Assembly: GCF_003002955.1 (NCBI RefSeq)
Contig: NZ_PVTJ01000001.1
Location: forward strand, 496,001-560,000
Reading direction: 5' to 3'
Length of the DNA: 64,000 bases
Source: Glycomyces artemisiae
GTDB taxonomy: Bacteria > Actinomycetota > Actinomycetes > Mycobacteriales > Micromonosporaceae
Shown in pieces: positions 43,631-53,896 of the stretch (the stretch's first letter is position 1; each line of letters starts with the position of its first letter). The position numbers and the translations under genes are program-made. The notes beneath the pieces were generated by a model, which did no database searches, had not been told where the DNA came from, and was given only the letters and a program-made list of their open reading frames with translations.

Positions 43631-43689
43631 CTTCAGCTTCCCTTCAGGTTCTCCTGTGTAGCTTGGGAAACCGGGGGGCCTTCCCCAGG
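43631..43689 (-). repeat. Copy C of the three-copy 58-nt element
   Basis: Read on the minus strand this copy has CCTGGGGAAGGCCCCCCGG, TTTCCCAAGCTAC, ACAGGAG, AACCTGAAGGGAAGCTGAAG. It follows the folD terminator by 24 nt and precedes the membrane-protein gene by about 95 nt. It is one base longer than copy A. Confidence 0.8.
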
Positions 43690-43713
43690 GCGCCCGGCGG
43701 TCTCCGTGGTGCG

Positions 43714-43754
43714 CGCGAACGGCCGGGAGCCCAGCGGGCTCCCGGCCGTTCGCG
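43714..43754 (-). terminator. Strong terminator after folD
   Basis: A perfect 19-bp stem, CGCGAACGGCCGGGAGCCC (43714-43732) with GGGCTCCCGGCCGTTCGCG (43736-43754), has a 3-nt loop 16 nt after the folD stop. Confidence 0.93.
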
Positions 43755-43770
43755 TCGCAGTACTGCGGGT

Positions 43771-46766
<2,996 letters not shown>

Positions 46767-46784
46767 TCCCGCCCCGCTGACCAA

Positions 46785-46790
46785 TAGAGT
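46785..46790 (+). promoter_or_regulatory. -10-like TAGAGT, leaderless start of LLM gene
   Basis: TAGAGT is followed by 7 nt and the ATG at 46798. Confidence 0.6.
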
Positions 46791-46797
46791 GGTGTGC

Positions 46798-47835
46798 ATG
46801 AGTGCACACGACGTGTTCCTGCTCGGCGGAGTGTTCCCCGGTACCGCGCCGGCGGAAGCGCTCCGCCGAGTCGTCTCCTATGCGCGCCAAGCCGAAGCAT
46901 CCGGACTCGACGGCGCCTGGACCGCCGAGCACCACTTCATCGAGTACGGCGCCAGCCCCTCCGCGACCCTCATGGCCGCGCACCTCCTCGCCGCGACCGA
47001 GCGCATCCAGATCGGCACGGCCGTCGCCGTCCTCTCCACCCGCCACCCCGTGGCCCTGGGGGAGGAGGCCGCGACGCTCGACGCCCTCGCCCCCGGCCGG
47101 TTCCGCCTCGGCGTCGGCCGCGGCGGCCCCTGGATCGACCTCGACGTCTTCGACGCCGGCCTCGACCGGTACGAACGCGGCTTCGAAGAGGGCCTGCGGC
47201 TCCTCGCCACCTGGCTTTCCGGCGCCACCGAAGTCGCCCACGCGGGCGAGTTCTTCGACGTCCTGCCCGTCCGCGTCATGCCCCCCGGCTCCGGCGCCCC
47301 GCTGTGGGTCGCGGCCACCGGCGAAGGCACCGCCCGGCTCGCCGGACGGCTCGGACTGCCGCTCCTCCTCGGGATGCACGCTCCAGACGAAGAGCACCGC
47401 TCGCTGATCGGAGCATGGCGCACCGAAGCCGAGGCCGCCGGACACGACCCCGACGCCGCCGAGCACGTCTCGACGCACCTCGCCCAGGTCGCCGACACTC
47501 CCGCAGACGTCGACCGCCTCCGCGAATCCCTCACCGAGCTGCTCGTCCGCGGCACCGGCCAGTACGTGTCCCTCAAGCCCGGCCGCACCCAGCGCGACCA
47601 CGGCGCGTACGTGGACTGGATGATCGGTCGCCACGCCGTCGGCACCGCTTCCCATGTGGCCGAACGCCTCGCGGCCTCCGCCGATGCCACCGGCGTCGCC
47701 CGGCAGCTCCTCCTCGTGGAAGGCTGCGGCGACCCGGACGCGGTGCGCGACAACGTCGCCGCCCTCGGGGCGGCCCTGGCGCCCGCGGGGACTAGTACGG
47801 CCGGAACTGCGGCGCCTGCGGCGGCAGGCCCTTGA
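46798..47835 (+). CDS. LLM-class flavin-dependent oxidoreductase
   Basis: A 345-residue luciferase-like TIM-barrel monooxygenase using reduced flavin or F420. Family features are GLDGAWTAEHHFIEYGASPS (the EHH substrate-pocket pattern), RIQIGTAVAVLSTRHPVALGEEAATLDALAPGRF and the later GVGRGGPW. ATG 46798 fits a leaderless box. The last 20 residues (TSTAGTAAPAAAGP) are low in complexity and overlap the convergent membrane-protein gene by 44 nt. This suggests a recent read-through extension. Substrate and cofactor are not specified. Confidence 0.87.
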   Translation: MSAHDVFLLGGVFPGTAPAEALRRVVSYARQAEASGLDGAWTAEHHFIEYGASPSATLMAAHLLAATERIQIGTAVAVLSTRHPVALGEEAATLDALAPGRFRLGVGRGGPWIDLDVFDAGLDRYERGFEEGLRLLATWLSGATEVAHAGEFFDVLPVRVMPPGSGAPLWVAATGEGTARLAGRLGLPLLLGMHAPDEEHRSLIGAWRTEAEAAGHDPDAAEHVSTHLAQVADTPADVDRLRESLTELLVRGTGQYVSLKPGRTQRDHGAYVDWMIGRHAVGTASHVAERLAASADATGVARQLLLVEGCGDPDAVRDNVAALGAALAPAGTSTAGTAAPAAAGP

Positions 47836-48355
47836 GCGGATCGCGGCCCTTCTGCCGGAACCACTGGTTCGCCGAGCCCGTGAACAGGCACAGGAGCGTC
47901 ACGATCGGCATCGACAGCCCCAGCAGCGTCCAGACGAGCCGCGACCCGTCGACCACCGAGGCCTCCATGTCGCCGACCCGGAACCCGGCGTACAAGCCGT
48001 AGAACCCGGTCACGATCGACCCGAGCATGAGCAGGATCGTCGTGACCTGCGCCCAGCGCCGCCCCGTGCCGATCTTCACCGCGAGGATCCCGTACAGGAT
48101 CACGATCATGATCGTCACCGCGATCACGACGACGAGCAGCGCCGCGAGGTCCTCGAAGCCTTCGGAGAGGTCCTCCTCGAACCCGAAGTCGTCGAAGTCG
48201 ACGGAGGTCCAGAACAACCCGATCGTCCCGGTCCCCGCCCCGCAGCAGATCAGGAACGAGAACTGGAGCCACATCATCACCTGCGCGGCGGTGACGGTGC
48301 CGGGCTTGCGATGCAGCAGCTCCGGCGGCAGCGGCGTGGAAGGCGGGGTCAGCAT
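47792..48355 (-). CDS. Membrane protein, member 1 of a tandem related pair
   Basis: A 187-residue membrane protein with four hydrophobic segments (about 25-48, 70-95, 103-125, 140-162), an acidic loop (FEEDLSEGFED) and the terminal motif NQWFRQKGRDP. The first segment begins AAQVMMWLQFSFLICC. The gene downstream on the same strand has the same layout and a similar QAGLWLQYGYLLCD start, so the two look like diverged duplicates. ATG 48355 follows CCGGAGGA. Function unknown. Confidence 0.78.
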   Translation of the reverse strand: MLTPPSTPLPPELLHRKPGTVTAAQVMMWLQFSFLICCGAGTGTIGLFWTSVDFDDFGFEEDLSEGFEDLAALLVVVIAVTIMIVILYGILAVKIGTGRRWAQVTTILLMLGSIVTGFYGLYAGFRVGDMEASVVDGSRLVWTLLGLSMPIVTLLCLFTGSANQWFRQKGRDPLKGLPPQAPQFRPY

Positions 48356-48388
48356 GGGCGGGTCCTCCGGGTGGGCGGTCCCTGAATT

Positions 48389-48841
48389 CTAGGGCTCGGG
48401 GGCCACCGCGTCCGGTCCGGTGAACCAGCGGTCGGCGTCGGGGGTGTGGAGGTTGATGACGGTCATGGCCTGGAAGGCGAGCCAGGGGAGGGCGGTCGCG
48501 AAGGTGGTCAGAGGCGCCGGTGAGACGGAGGCGACCGCGCAGGCGGCCACTGCCAATGCGGCGCAGGCGAGCGTCGCCGCGGTCCGCGCCCCGGCGATGC
48601 GGTCGCCGAGCATCAGGGTCAGGAGCCCGGCGCCGATGCCGAGCGCCGGGAGGCCCACGAGGAACATGAGCAGCGCGAGCCCGGGCCCGGCGGCGGTGAG
48701 CAGGTGCGCGCCGAACGAGTCGTCCGTGACCTGCGAGGTCAGCAGCACGTCGCACAGGAGGTAGCCGTACTGGAGCCACAGCCCCGCCTGGGCGCGGCCG
48801 ATCGAGCGCGGCTTCACCGGCCGGTCCGAGGTGGGGGTCAT
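48389..48841 (-). CDS. Membrane protein, member 2 of a tandem related pair
   Basis: A 150-residue membrane protein with four hydrophobic segments and a late DADRWFTGPDA that parallels the NQWFRQ motif of member 1. The ATG at 48841 has GACACT 6 nt upstream. It is the upstream member on the minus strand, 33 nt before member 1, so both may be co-transcribed. The family is unrecognised; the pair could form a hetero-oligomer in the membrane. Confidence 0.74.
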   Translation of the reverse strand: MTPTSDRPVKPRSIGRAQAGLWLQYGYLLCDVLLTSQVTDDSFGAHLLTAAGPGLALLMFLVGLPALGIGAGLLTLMLGDRIAGARTAATLACAALAVAACAVASVSPAPLTTFATALPWLAFQAMTVINLHTPDADRWFTGPDAVAPEP

Positions 48842-48847
48842 GGCCCA

Positions 48848-48853
48848 AGTGTC
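48848..48853 (-). promoter_or_regulatory. -10-like GACACT, leaderless start of membrane protein 2
   Basis: GACACT on the minus strand is followed by 6 nt and the ATG at 48841. Confidence 0.4.
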
Positions 48854-48879
48854 GCGCATCCGCGGCCGGGCCGCCCACT

Positions 48880-49755
48880 TCAGCGGAGCGCGGTGCGGAG
48901 GGCCTCGAAGACCGTTTCGTCCTGGAACTCGTAACCCATCGCTTCGAGCTTGCGGGGCTTGATGTTCGCGCCGCGGAGCATTTCCACGGCCGCCTCGCCT
49001 GCGACGATCTTGACCGCCCAGCCGGGGATGGGCCAGATCGCGGGGCGGTGGACCGCCGCGCCGAGGGCCTTGGCGAAGTCCTTGTTGCGCACGGCGTTCG
49101 GGCCGACCATGTTGACCGGACCCGCGGTGTCGCCCTCGATGACGAGCTTCGCGGCGGCCGTCCAGTCGCGCAGGGACATCCACGACATGTACTGGCGCCC
49201 GCTGCCGAACCGGCCGCCCAGGCCGAACCTCCACGCGGGCTTCAGGCGCGCGATGAGGACGCTGCCGGGGCCGAGCACATGGCCCGTACGCAGGTAGGCG
49301 ACCCGCGCGCCCGCCTCGGCCGCAGGGGCGGCGGCCTGCTCCCAGGCGAGGCACAGCTGGCCGAGGAAGTCGGCCGCGGCCGGGTACGTCTCGTCGACTT
49401 CGAGGTCGGCGCGGTCGCCGTACCAGCCCATCGCGGAGCCGTTGATCAGCGCCGGGACGCCCGCCTGCGCGACCGCCTTGGCGAGCACAGTCGTCGGGAT
49501 CACGCGGGAGGTGCGCAGGCGCTGCTTGTACGCGGCGTTCCAGCGCTGGCCGCCGATGGAGGCGCCGCAGAGGTTCACGACCGCGTCGGCGCCGTCGAGG
49601 ATCTGCGGGTCGAGGGACTCCCGGTACGGGTCCCAGCGGATCTCGTTCTCCTCGTCGGGGCGGCGCCTGACGAGGCGGACGATGTCGTGGCCTTCGAGGG
49701 CCTGCATGAGGGCCGTGCCGAGGTAGCCGCTCGAACCGGCGATGACGATGCGCAT
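48880..49755 (-). CDS. TIGR01777-family NAD-dependent epimerase-like protein
   Basis: A 291-residue extended short-chain dehydrogenase-like protein of the TIGR01777 group (close to bacterial SulA-like and plant homologues). The Rossmann motif is GSSGYLGTAL (8-17), followed by VVNLCGASIGGQRW and SAMGWYGD, where the canonical YxxxK tyrosine pattern is altered. The C-terminal DUF1731-like part is IPGWAVKIVAGEAAVEMLRG. No substrate is established for the family. ATG 49755 has TAGTCT 7 nt upstream; that box overlaps the end of the Rrf2 gene 10 nt away, so the gene may be read both with it and alone. Confidence 0.88.
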   Translation of the reverse strand: MRIVIAGSSGYLGTALMQALEGHDIVRLVRRRPDEENEIRWDPYRESLDPQILDGADAVVNLCGASIGGQRWNAAYKQRLRTSRVIPTTVLAKAVAQAGVPALINGSAMGWYGDRADLEVDETYPAAADFLGQLCLAWEQAAAPAAEAGARVAYLRTGHVLGPGSVLIARLKPAWRFGLGGRFGSGRQYMSWMSLRDWTAAAKLVIEGDTAGPVNMVGPNAVRNKDFAKALGAAVHRPAIWPIPGWAVKIVAGEAAVEMLRGANIKPRKLEAMGYEFQDETVFEALRTALR

Positions 49756-49762
49756 GGGCTCA

Positions 49763-49768
49763 AGACTA
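49763..49768 (-). promoter_or_regulatory. -10-like TAGTCT, leaderless start of TIGR01777 gene
   Basis: TAGTCT on the minus strand is followed by 7 nt and the ATG at 49755, and it overlaps the Rrf2 stop region. Confidence 0.5.
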
Positions 49769-50269
49769 AGTCCTCGGATGCGCGTACCAGTCCAGGACTT
49801 GCGTTCGCAGGCCCGGCGCCTGGAGCTCGGCGTTCGCCTGGATCGCGGCGAGGGTCTGGGCGGCGAGGGCCCGGCGCCATTCGAGCTCGGCGGTGCGCAT
49901 CGCGGTGTCGATCGCGCACGGGGCGCGGAACACCGACGCGGGCTCGTCGGCCCACACGCCGTGCTGCCGGATCTCCGCGCACTGGAACGCCTCGTCGGGG
50001 CCCTCGATCGCGGTGAGCACGTCCATGAGCGTGATGTCCGCCAGCCGCTTCGCGAGCCTGAACCCGCCCTTCTTGCCTGCGGTGGAGGTGAGGATCCCGG
50101 CCTTGACGAGCGGCTGGAGCTGCTTGTTGAGGTAGGCGGGCGGCAGGCCGTACCCGGCGGCGAGCCGGGCGGTCGAGACCGGCTCGGCCGTCTCGGGGTC
50201 GCCGCGGCCCATCCAGTCGAGCAGCAGGCAGCAGTGCGCGGCCCATTCGACGCCTTCGCTGATTCGCAT
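49766..50269 (-). CDS. Rrf2-family transcriptional regulator
   Basis: A 167-residue Rrf2-type winged-helix regulator. The N-terminal helix EGVEWAAHCCLLLDW (Trp9, Cys13, Cys14), the recognition part LAAGYGLPPAYLNKQLQPLVKAG (about 37-59) and the wing GKKGGFRLA are typical. Where Fe-S Rrf2 proteins have three clustered Cys, this one has Cys97 and Cys118 only, a looser spacing, so it may be a redox sensor with non-standard cluster or thiol chemistry. ATG 50269 has TATCAT 7 nt upstream. It is divergent from a cupin gene whose promoter carries a perfect palindrome, the likely target. Confidence 0.9.
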   Translation of the reverse strand: MRISEGVEWAAHCCLLLDWMGRGDPETAEPVSTARLAAGYGLPPAYLNKQLQPLVKAGILTSTAGKKGGFRLAKRLADITLMDVLTAIEGPDEAFQCAEIRQHGVWADEPASVFRAPCAIDTAMRTAELEWRRALAAQTLAAIQANAELQAPGLRTQVLDWYAHPRT

Positions 50270-50276
50270 AATCCCG

Positions 50277-50282
50277 ATGATA
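50277..50282 (-). promoter_or_regulatory. -10-like TATCAT, leaderless start of rrf2
   Basis: TATCAT on the minus strand is followed by 7 nt and the ATG at 50269. Confidence 0.6.
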
Positions 50283-50323
50283 GTCGTCCCGGTTTCGTGC
50301 ACACGTGTTCCAGAGCACTGCAC

Positions 50324-50357
50324 TTGCCGATCTTTATCTAGACATGTAATGTCTAGA
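50324..50357 (+). promoter_or_regulatory. Cupin promoter with perfect 9-bp palindrome
   Basis: TTGCCG (50324-50329), a 17-nt spacer and TAATGT (50347-50352) form the promoter. TCTAGACAT-GTA-ATGTCTAGA (50337-50357) is a perfect inverted repeat that covers the -10. The divergent Rrf2 regulator is the natural candidate to bind it and repress the cupin gene. Confidence 0.75.
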
Positions 50358-50385
50358 TATCAACTTCGAACCGGAGGAACACCAG

Positions 50386-50871
50386 ATGAGCACCGCCCCC
50401 CAGCCCGTCATCGCCCGCGCCGCCGACGCCGAGCGCCTCGCCCACGCGCAGCAGTCGGTCATGACCCTGCTCGCCGACTCCTCCGCTACCGGCGGGGCCC
50501 TGTCGGTGACCCGCTCGACCTTCCCCGACGGCGGCGACGGCGCGCCCTCGCACTTCCACACCGCTGCAAGCGAATCGCTGTTCGTCATCGCGGGCCGCCT
50601 CCAGGTCCTCACCGGGGACGAGGTCGTGGTCCTCGAAGCGGGGGACTTCGTGTCGATCCCGCCGGGCCTGCCGCACGCCTTCGGCGCCGCGAAGGGCTCC
50701 GACGCCGACGTCCTCGCGGTCTTCACGCCCGCCGCCGACCGGTTCGACTACTACCGCCTGCTCGAACGCGTCGTTGCGGGCGAGGCCGACCCGGCCGAGA
50801 TCCCCGCGTCGGGGCAGCAGTACGACAACCACTACGTCGCCAGCGACGCCTGGGTCCGCGCCCGCGCCTAG
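50386..50871 (+). CDS. Cupin-fold protein
   Basis: A 161-residue single-domain cupin. Motif 1 is APSHFHTAASESLFVIAGRL (His55, His57, Glu62 region), motif 2 is GDFVSIPPGLPHAFG with a late His. The metal site therefore seems complete and could support dioxygenase, isomerase or binding activity. The C-terminal third (RFDYYRLLERVVAG) is helical. ATG 50386 follows CGGAGGA. Its promoter has a palindrome next to a divergent Rrf2 regulator, suggesting expression under redox or related stress. A terminator at 50882-50915 ends it. Confidence 0.87.
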   Translation: MSTAPQPVIARAADAERLAHAQQSVMTLLADSSATGGALSVTRSTFPDGGDGAPSHFHTAASESLFVIAGRLQVLTGDEVVVLEAGDFVSIPPGLPHAFGAAKGSDADVLAVFTPAADRFDYYRLLERVVAGEADPAEIPASGQQYDNHYVASDAWVRARA

Positions 50872-50881
50872 GGAACGCGAA

Positions 50882-50915
50882 ACGGCCGCCCCGGGAACGC
50901 ACCCGGGGCGGCCGT
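50882..50915. terminator. Bidirectional terminator after cupin gene
   Basis: ACGGCCGCCCCGGG (50882-50895) pairs perfectly with CCCGGGGCGGCCGT (50902-50915) around a 6-nt loop between convergent genes. Confidence 0.9.
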
Positions 50916-50923
50916 CGCCGTCA

Positions 50924-51832
50924 CTACAAACCCAGCTTCGCGAGGTCCAGTCGCCCGTAGCGGTTGCGCCACACCACGCCCGCCTTCATCCCGGCCATCA
51001 CGGACCGCTGGAGCGTGTTGTCCTGCGGCAGCTGGTCGACCGGGGTGTCCTCGGGCCGCCCGAACACGAAGCGCCACAGGTCGGTCCTGTTCCCGGCCGG
51101 GTCGCCCTCGTTCAGCAGGTCGAACAGCGCCGCGAAGCCGGGGATGTTCGACCGCTCCGGCAGCCAGTCCCGCAGCTGCGGGTCGAGCAGCCACGACTCG
51201 CACCGGAATTCGAGGTCCTCGGGGCCGGCGTACCGCTCAGGGAACACCGCGGGCAGGAACTCCATGGCCCATTCGACCGAGTCGCGGACGGCGTCGAGCG
51301 TGAGCGGCCCGCCCTCGCCGCGGATGTGCATGCCTGCGAACGGCTTCGGATCGGGCCCTTCGACGCAGAACTGGAGCCGTCCGAGCTGGTACAGCGCGCC
51401 GCGCACGTGACCGGTGAACCAGTTGCCGACGTCGAGCCCGGGCCGGCCGTAGATCCGCCGGTTCAGCCGCAGCTTCTCGCCGATGTCGGCCAGGACCCGC
51501 CGCGACAGGTCCTCGTCGACGCCGCGGTCGCCGTGGAACTTCAGCATGTCCGGGACGGCCGCGAGCAGGGGGAACAGGCTCAGCATCGGCTGCCCGGCGG
51601 GGGGCCCCGGCCACCCGAGCCACTTCTTGCCGCCCATGTCGGCCGCGATGCTCTGGTACAGCCGGTCGGCGAGCTCCAGCGCGGCGCCGTCGAGGGAGCC
51701 GAGGGCGCGCACCGCGTCGTCGGCGTCGTCCGCGTCGGCGCCGCACCAGTCGAGCAGCAGTTCGCGGACGGCGGCGGTGTCGGGGGCCGGGTAGGCCCGC
51801 ACGGCGCCCGCCTGGGGGAGGTCGAGAGTCAC
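50924..51832 (-). CDS. Acyltransferase-domain (GNAT N/C-type) protein
   Basis: A 302-residue protein of the two-domain acyltransferase (NAT_N plus GNAT_C) group found in actinomycetes. The N-terminal helical half (about 1-140) includes ALELADRLYQSIAADMG and LLAAVPDMLKFHGDRG. The C-terminal half includes VGNWFTGHVRGALYQLGRLQF and the ending helix pattern GVVWRNRYGRLDLAKLG. The LxxPxxxxWLPERSNIPG segment is also seen in this family. GTG 51832 is the start; no good ribosome-binding site is visible. It is divergent from two small membrane proteins. Acyl acceptor unknown. Confidence 0.72.
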   Translation of the reverse strand: MTLDLPQAGAVRAYPAPDTAAVRELLLDWCGADADDADDAVRALGSLDGAALELADRLYQSIAADMGGKKWLGWPGPPAGQPMLSLFPLLAAVPDMLKFHGDRGVDEDLSRRVLADIGEKLRLNRRIYGRPGLDVGNWFTGHVRGALYQLGRLQFCVEGPDPKPFAGMHIRGEGGPLTLDAVRDSVEWAMEFLPAVFPERYAGPEDLEFRCESWLLDPQLRDWLPERSNIPGFAALFDLLNEGDPAGNRTDLWRFVFGRPEDTPVDQLPQDNTLQRSVMAGMKAGVVWRNRYGRLDLAKLGL

Positions 51833-51885
51833 CGGCCTATGTCACCATGCCCGGCCCCCCGGCGGCAACATCGGGTCGGTCACCC

Positions 51886-51891
51886 TAGTCT
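51886..51891 (+). promoter_or_regulatory. -10-like TAGTCT, leaderless start of 51898 gene
   Basis: TAGTCT is followed by 6 nt and the GTG at 51898. Confidence 0.55.
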
Positions 51892-51897
51892 GGGTCC

Positions 51898-52230
51898 GTG
51901 CGACGGCTGCTGACGCCCCCTTGGATCGTCCTCCACTGCTTCGCCGTGGTCCTGACGGTCGCTTTCGGCCTGCTCGGGTGGTGGCAGCTCGGCCGCGCCC
52001 AGGGCGGCAACGCCATCAGCTGGGGCTACGCGCTCGAATGGCCGGTGTTCGCGATCTTCACGCTCACGGTGTGGATCAGGCAGATGCGCCTGGAGCTGCG
52101 CAAGGACCGCCCCGAAGGCGAAGCGCCGCGCCGCCGCCCCGAACCGCCGCCGATGGCCTCGCCGTTCGAGGATTCCATCTTGAGCGCCCGGCAGTCCTCG
52201 TCCGAATCCTCCCAGGGGAGCCACGCATGA
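51898..52230 (+). CDS. Small membrane protein preceding the DUF3817 gene
   Basis: A 110-residue membrane protein. The first segment (LLTPPWIVLHCFAVVLTVAFGLLGWWQLGR) has the LGWWQL pattern seen in a conserved actinomycete protein next to DUF3817. A second segment (WPVFAIFTLTVWI) and an Arg/Pro/Ser-rich cytoplasmic tail follow. GTG 51898 lies 6 nt after TAGTCT (leaderless). It overlaps the DUF3817 gene by ATGA. SURF1-like resemblance of the first helix is weak, and the function is unknown. Confidence 0.75.
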   Translation: MRRLLTPPWIVLHCFAVVLTVAFGLLGWWQLGRAQGGNAISWGYALEWPVFAIFTLTVWIRQMRLELRKDRPEGEAPRRRPEPPPMASPFEDSILSARQSSSESSQGSHA

Positions 52231-52571
52231 ACGCCGCTCTGAAACGCTTCCGGATCGTCGCCTGGATCGTCGGCACGTTCCTCATCGGCCTCGTCTTCGT
52301 CGCCATGCCGCTCAAGTACATCGGCCACAACGACGTCCTCGTCACCGTGATCAGCCCGATCCACGGCCTCTGCTACATGGTCTACCTGGTGCTCGGCTTC
52401 CACCTGGCGCAGCAGGCCGGCTGGAAGTTCTGGCCGCACACCGTGGGCCTGCTCCTCGGCGGCACCGTCCCGATCGGCTCCTTCTTCGTGGAGCGCTGGG
52501 CGCACCGCCGCATCCTGGAGGAGCACCCGCAGGCCGCCGACCCGAAGATCCGGCAGGAAGAGCGGGTCTGA
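52227..52571 (+). CDS. DUF3817-family membrane protein
   Basis: A 114-residue integral membrane protein with about three hydrophobic segments (13-30, 40-60, 72-90) and a charged tail. Family marks are GHNDVLVTVISPIHGLCYMVYLVLGF and GGTVPIGSFFVERWAHRR. DUF3817 proteins are actinomycete membrane proteins of unknown function. Translation is coupled to the preceding gene (ATGA). The perfect stem at 52579-52613 ends the operon. Confidence 0.9.
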   Translation: MNAALKRFRIVAWIVGTFLIGLVFVAMPLKYIGHNDVLVTVISPIHGLCYMVYLVLGFHLAQQAGWKFWPHTVGLLLGGTVPIGSFFVERWAHRRILEEHPQAADPKIRQEERV

Positions 52572-52578
52572 GACGCGT

Positions 52579-52613
52579 CGAAGGGCCCGGCGGCCAGGCC
52601 GCCGGGCCCTTCG
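52579..52613. terminator. Bidirectional terminator after DUF3817 gene
   Basis: CGAAGGGCCCGGCGGC (52579-52594) pairs perfectly with GCCGCCGGGCCCTTCG (52598-52613) around a 3-nt loop, followed by TTC. It serves convergent genes. Confidence 0.93.
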
Positions 52614-52621
52614 TTCACGCC

Positions 52622-53827
52622 TTATTCCAGGTACGACCCGGCCTTGAACGTGTCCCAGTCCAGGGACCACCCGGTGAACCCGTCGCCCTGCGGCACGTCG
52701 ATGCCGGTGTTGGTGACCACGACCGGGTCGCCCCAGCGCACGAAGTTGTAGATCCACTCGCCCATCTCGTCGGAGACGTTGATGCAGCCGTGGGAGCCGT
52801 TGGAGCGCCCGAGCCGGTCGGCCGCCCACGGGGCGCCGTGGATGAACTGCCCCGAGAACGTCAGGCGCATCGCCCATTTGACGTCGGTCTCGTAGTCGTA
52901 CAGGTCGGAGACGAACGTCGAGGACTCCTCGCGGCTCATGATCGTCATGGTGCCGGAGAACGACCGCGCGTCGTTCCCGTCGATCGGCTCGTCGGAGCCC
53001 AGCGAGATCGGGATGGTCTGCACGATCGCGCCGTCCAGGTACGCCCGCATCTGCTTCGTGTTGTTGTCCGCCTCCAGCAGCCGCGCCTCGGAGTCGGTGG
53101 TGAACGACGTCTCCTGGTCGAACTCGCCGTACTTCCCGTCGCCGAGCGCCAGCCCGCCGAGGCCGAGTCTGACGGTGACCTGCGTGCCCGGCTGCCAGTA
53201 CTCCTTGGGCCGGTACTCCAGGGCCCGCCCGGTGATCCAGTGCCAGGAGCCCTCCTGCGCCGGCTCGGAGGTGACGAACAGGCGCCGCTCGACCGAGGCC
53301 CGCATGTCCTCGGCGACCTCGTAGTCGGAGAAGCGGAACGCGAGGATCGCGCCCTGCCCGACCGTGGAGTCCTGCCCTGGCAGGTAGTTCTCGATGCTGA
53401 CGCGGTCGCCGGGGGAGGCGATGACGGTGAACGTCGAGGTCGCTTCGGCGACGAGCCCGGCGGCGTCGGCGGCCTTGACGGTGGCCGTGTAGACGCCCTC
53501 CCATTCGAGGGGGCTCGCGGGGACCCAGGTGGTCCCGTCGGGGTGCATGGCGCCGTCGACGGCGTTCCCGGACGCGTCGGTCAGCGCGAACTCCTGGAAC
53601 TCGCCGTCCTCGACGGTCCAGGCGATCTCGGTGGCGGCGGTGGCGTCGGCCGAGCCGTCGGCGGGGGTGATGGTGACCTTGGCGGCGCTCTGCGGCTCCT
53701 CGGAGGACCCGCCGTCCGAGATGGTGCCGTTCTCCTTCGTGCAGGCCGCGGCCAGCCCGAGGGCGGCGGCCGACCCCGCGGCGGCGAGGGCGCCGCGCCG
53801 GGTCAGAGAGGATCGTCCGAAGCTCAT
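52622..53827 (-). CDS. L,D-transpeptidase lipoprotein (Ig-like domains plus YkuD)
   Basis: A 401-residue envelope enzyme that makes 3-3 peptidoglycan cross-links. The start has SLTRRGALAAAG (twin-arginine-like) and a lipobox AAAC (Cys29). Two Ig-like domains (about 55-145 and 150-255) precede the YkuD catalytic domain (about 255-385), where HGAPWAADRLG and SNGSHGCINVS supply the catalytic His and Cys348. This is the architecture of mycobacterial LdtB-like enzymes. ATG 53827 has TACCGT 6 nt upstream. The nearby wall-precursor cluster fits its role. Confidence 0.93.
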   Translation of the reverse strand: MSFGRSSLTRRGALAAAGSAAALGLAAACTKENGTISDGGSSEEPQSAAKVTITPADGSADATAATEIAWTVEDGEFQEFALTDASGNAVDGAMHPDGTTWVPASPLEWEGVYTATVKAADAAGLVAEATSTFTVIASPGDRVSIENYLPGQDSTVGQGAILAFRFSDYEVAEDMRASVERRLFVTSEPAQEGSWHWITGRALEYRPKEYWQPGTQVTVRLGLGGLALGDGKYGEFDQETSFTTDSEARLLEADNNTKQMRAYLDGAIVQTIPISLGSDEPIDGNDARSFSGTMTIMSREESSTFVSDLYDYETDVKWAMRLTFSGQFIHGAPWAADRLGRSNGSHGCINVSDEMGEWIYNFVRWGDPVVVTNTGIDVPQGDGFTGWSLDWDTFKAGSYLE

Positions 53828-53833
53828 CGCCCA

Positions 53834-53839
53834 ACGGTA
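53834..53839 (-). promoter_or_regulatory. -10-like TACCGT, leaderless start of ldt
   Basis: TACCGT on the minus strand is followed by 6 nt and the ATG at 53827. Confidence 0.5.
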
Positions 53840-53896
53840 CACATGTGCGGCCAGCCCGAGTCCCCTGTGAACCTGTGAGTTCCGCCGGGTCGGGGG

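Noticed and set aside
37593..43689. Three-copy element as a known riboswitch (B12, TPP, c-di-AMP, M-box)
   Set aside because: None of the conserved sequences of those families is present, and the element follows genes rather than preceding a consistent type of gene.
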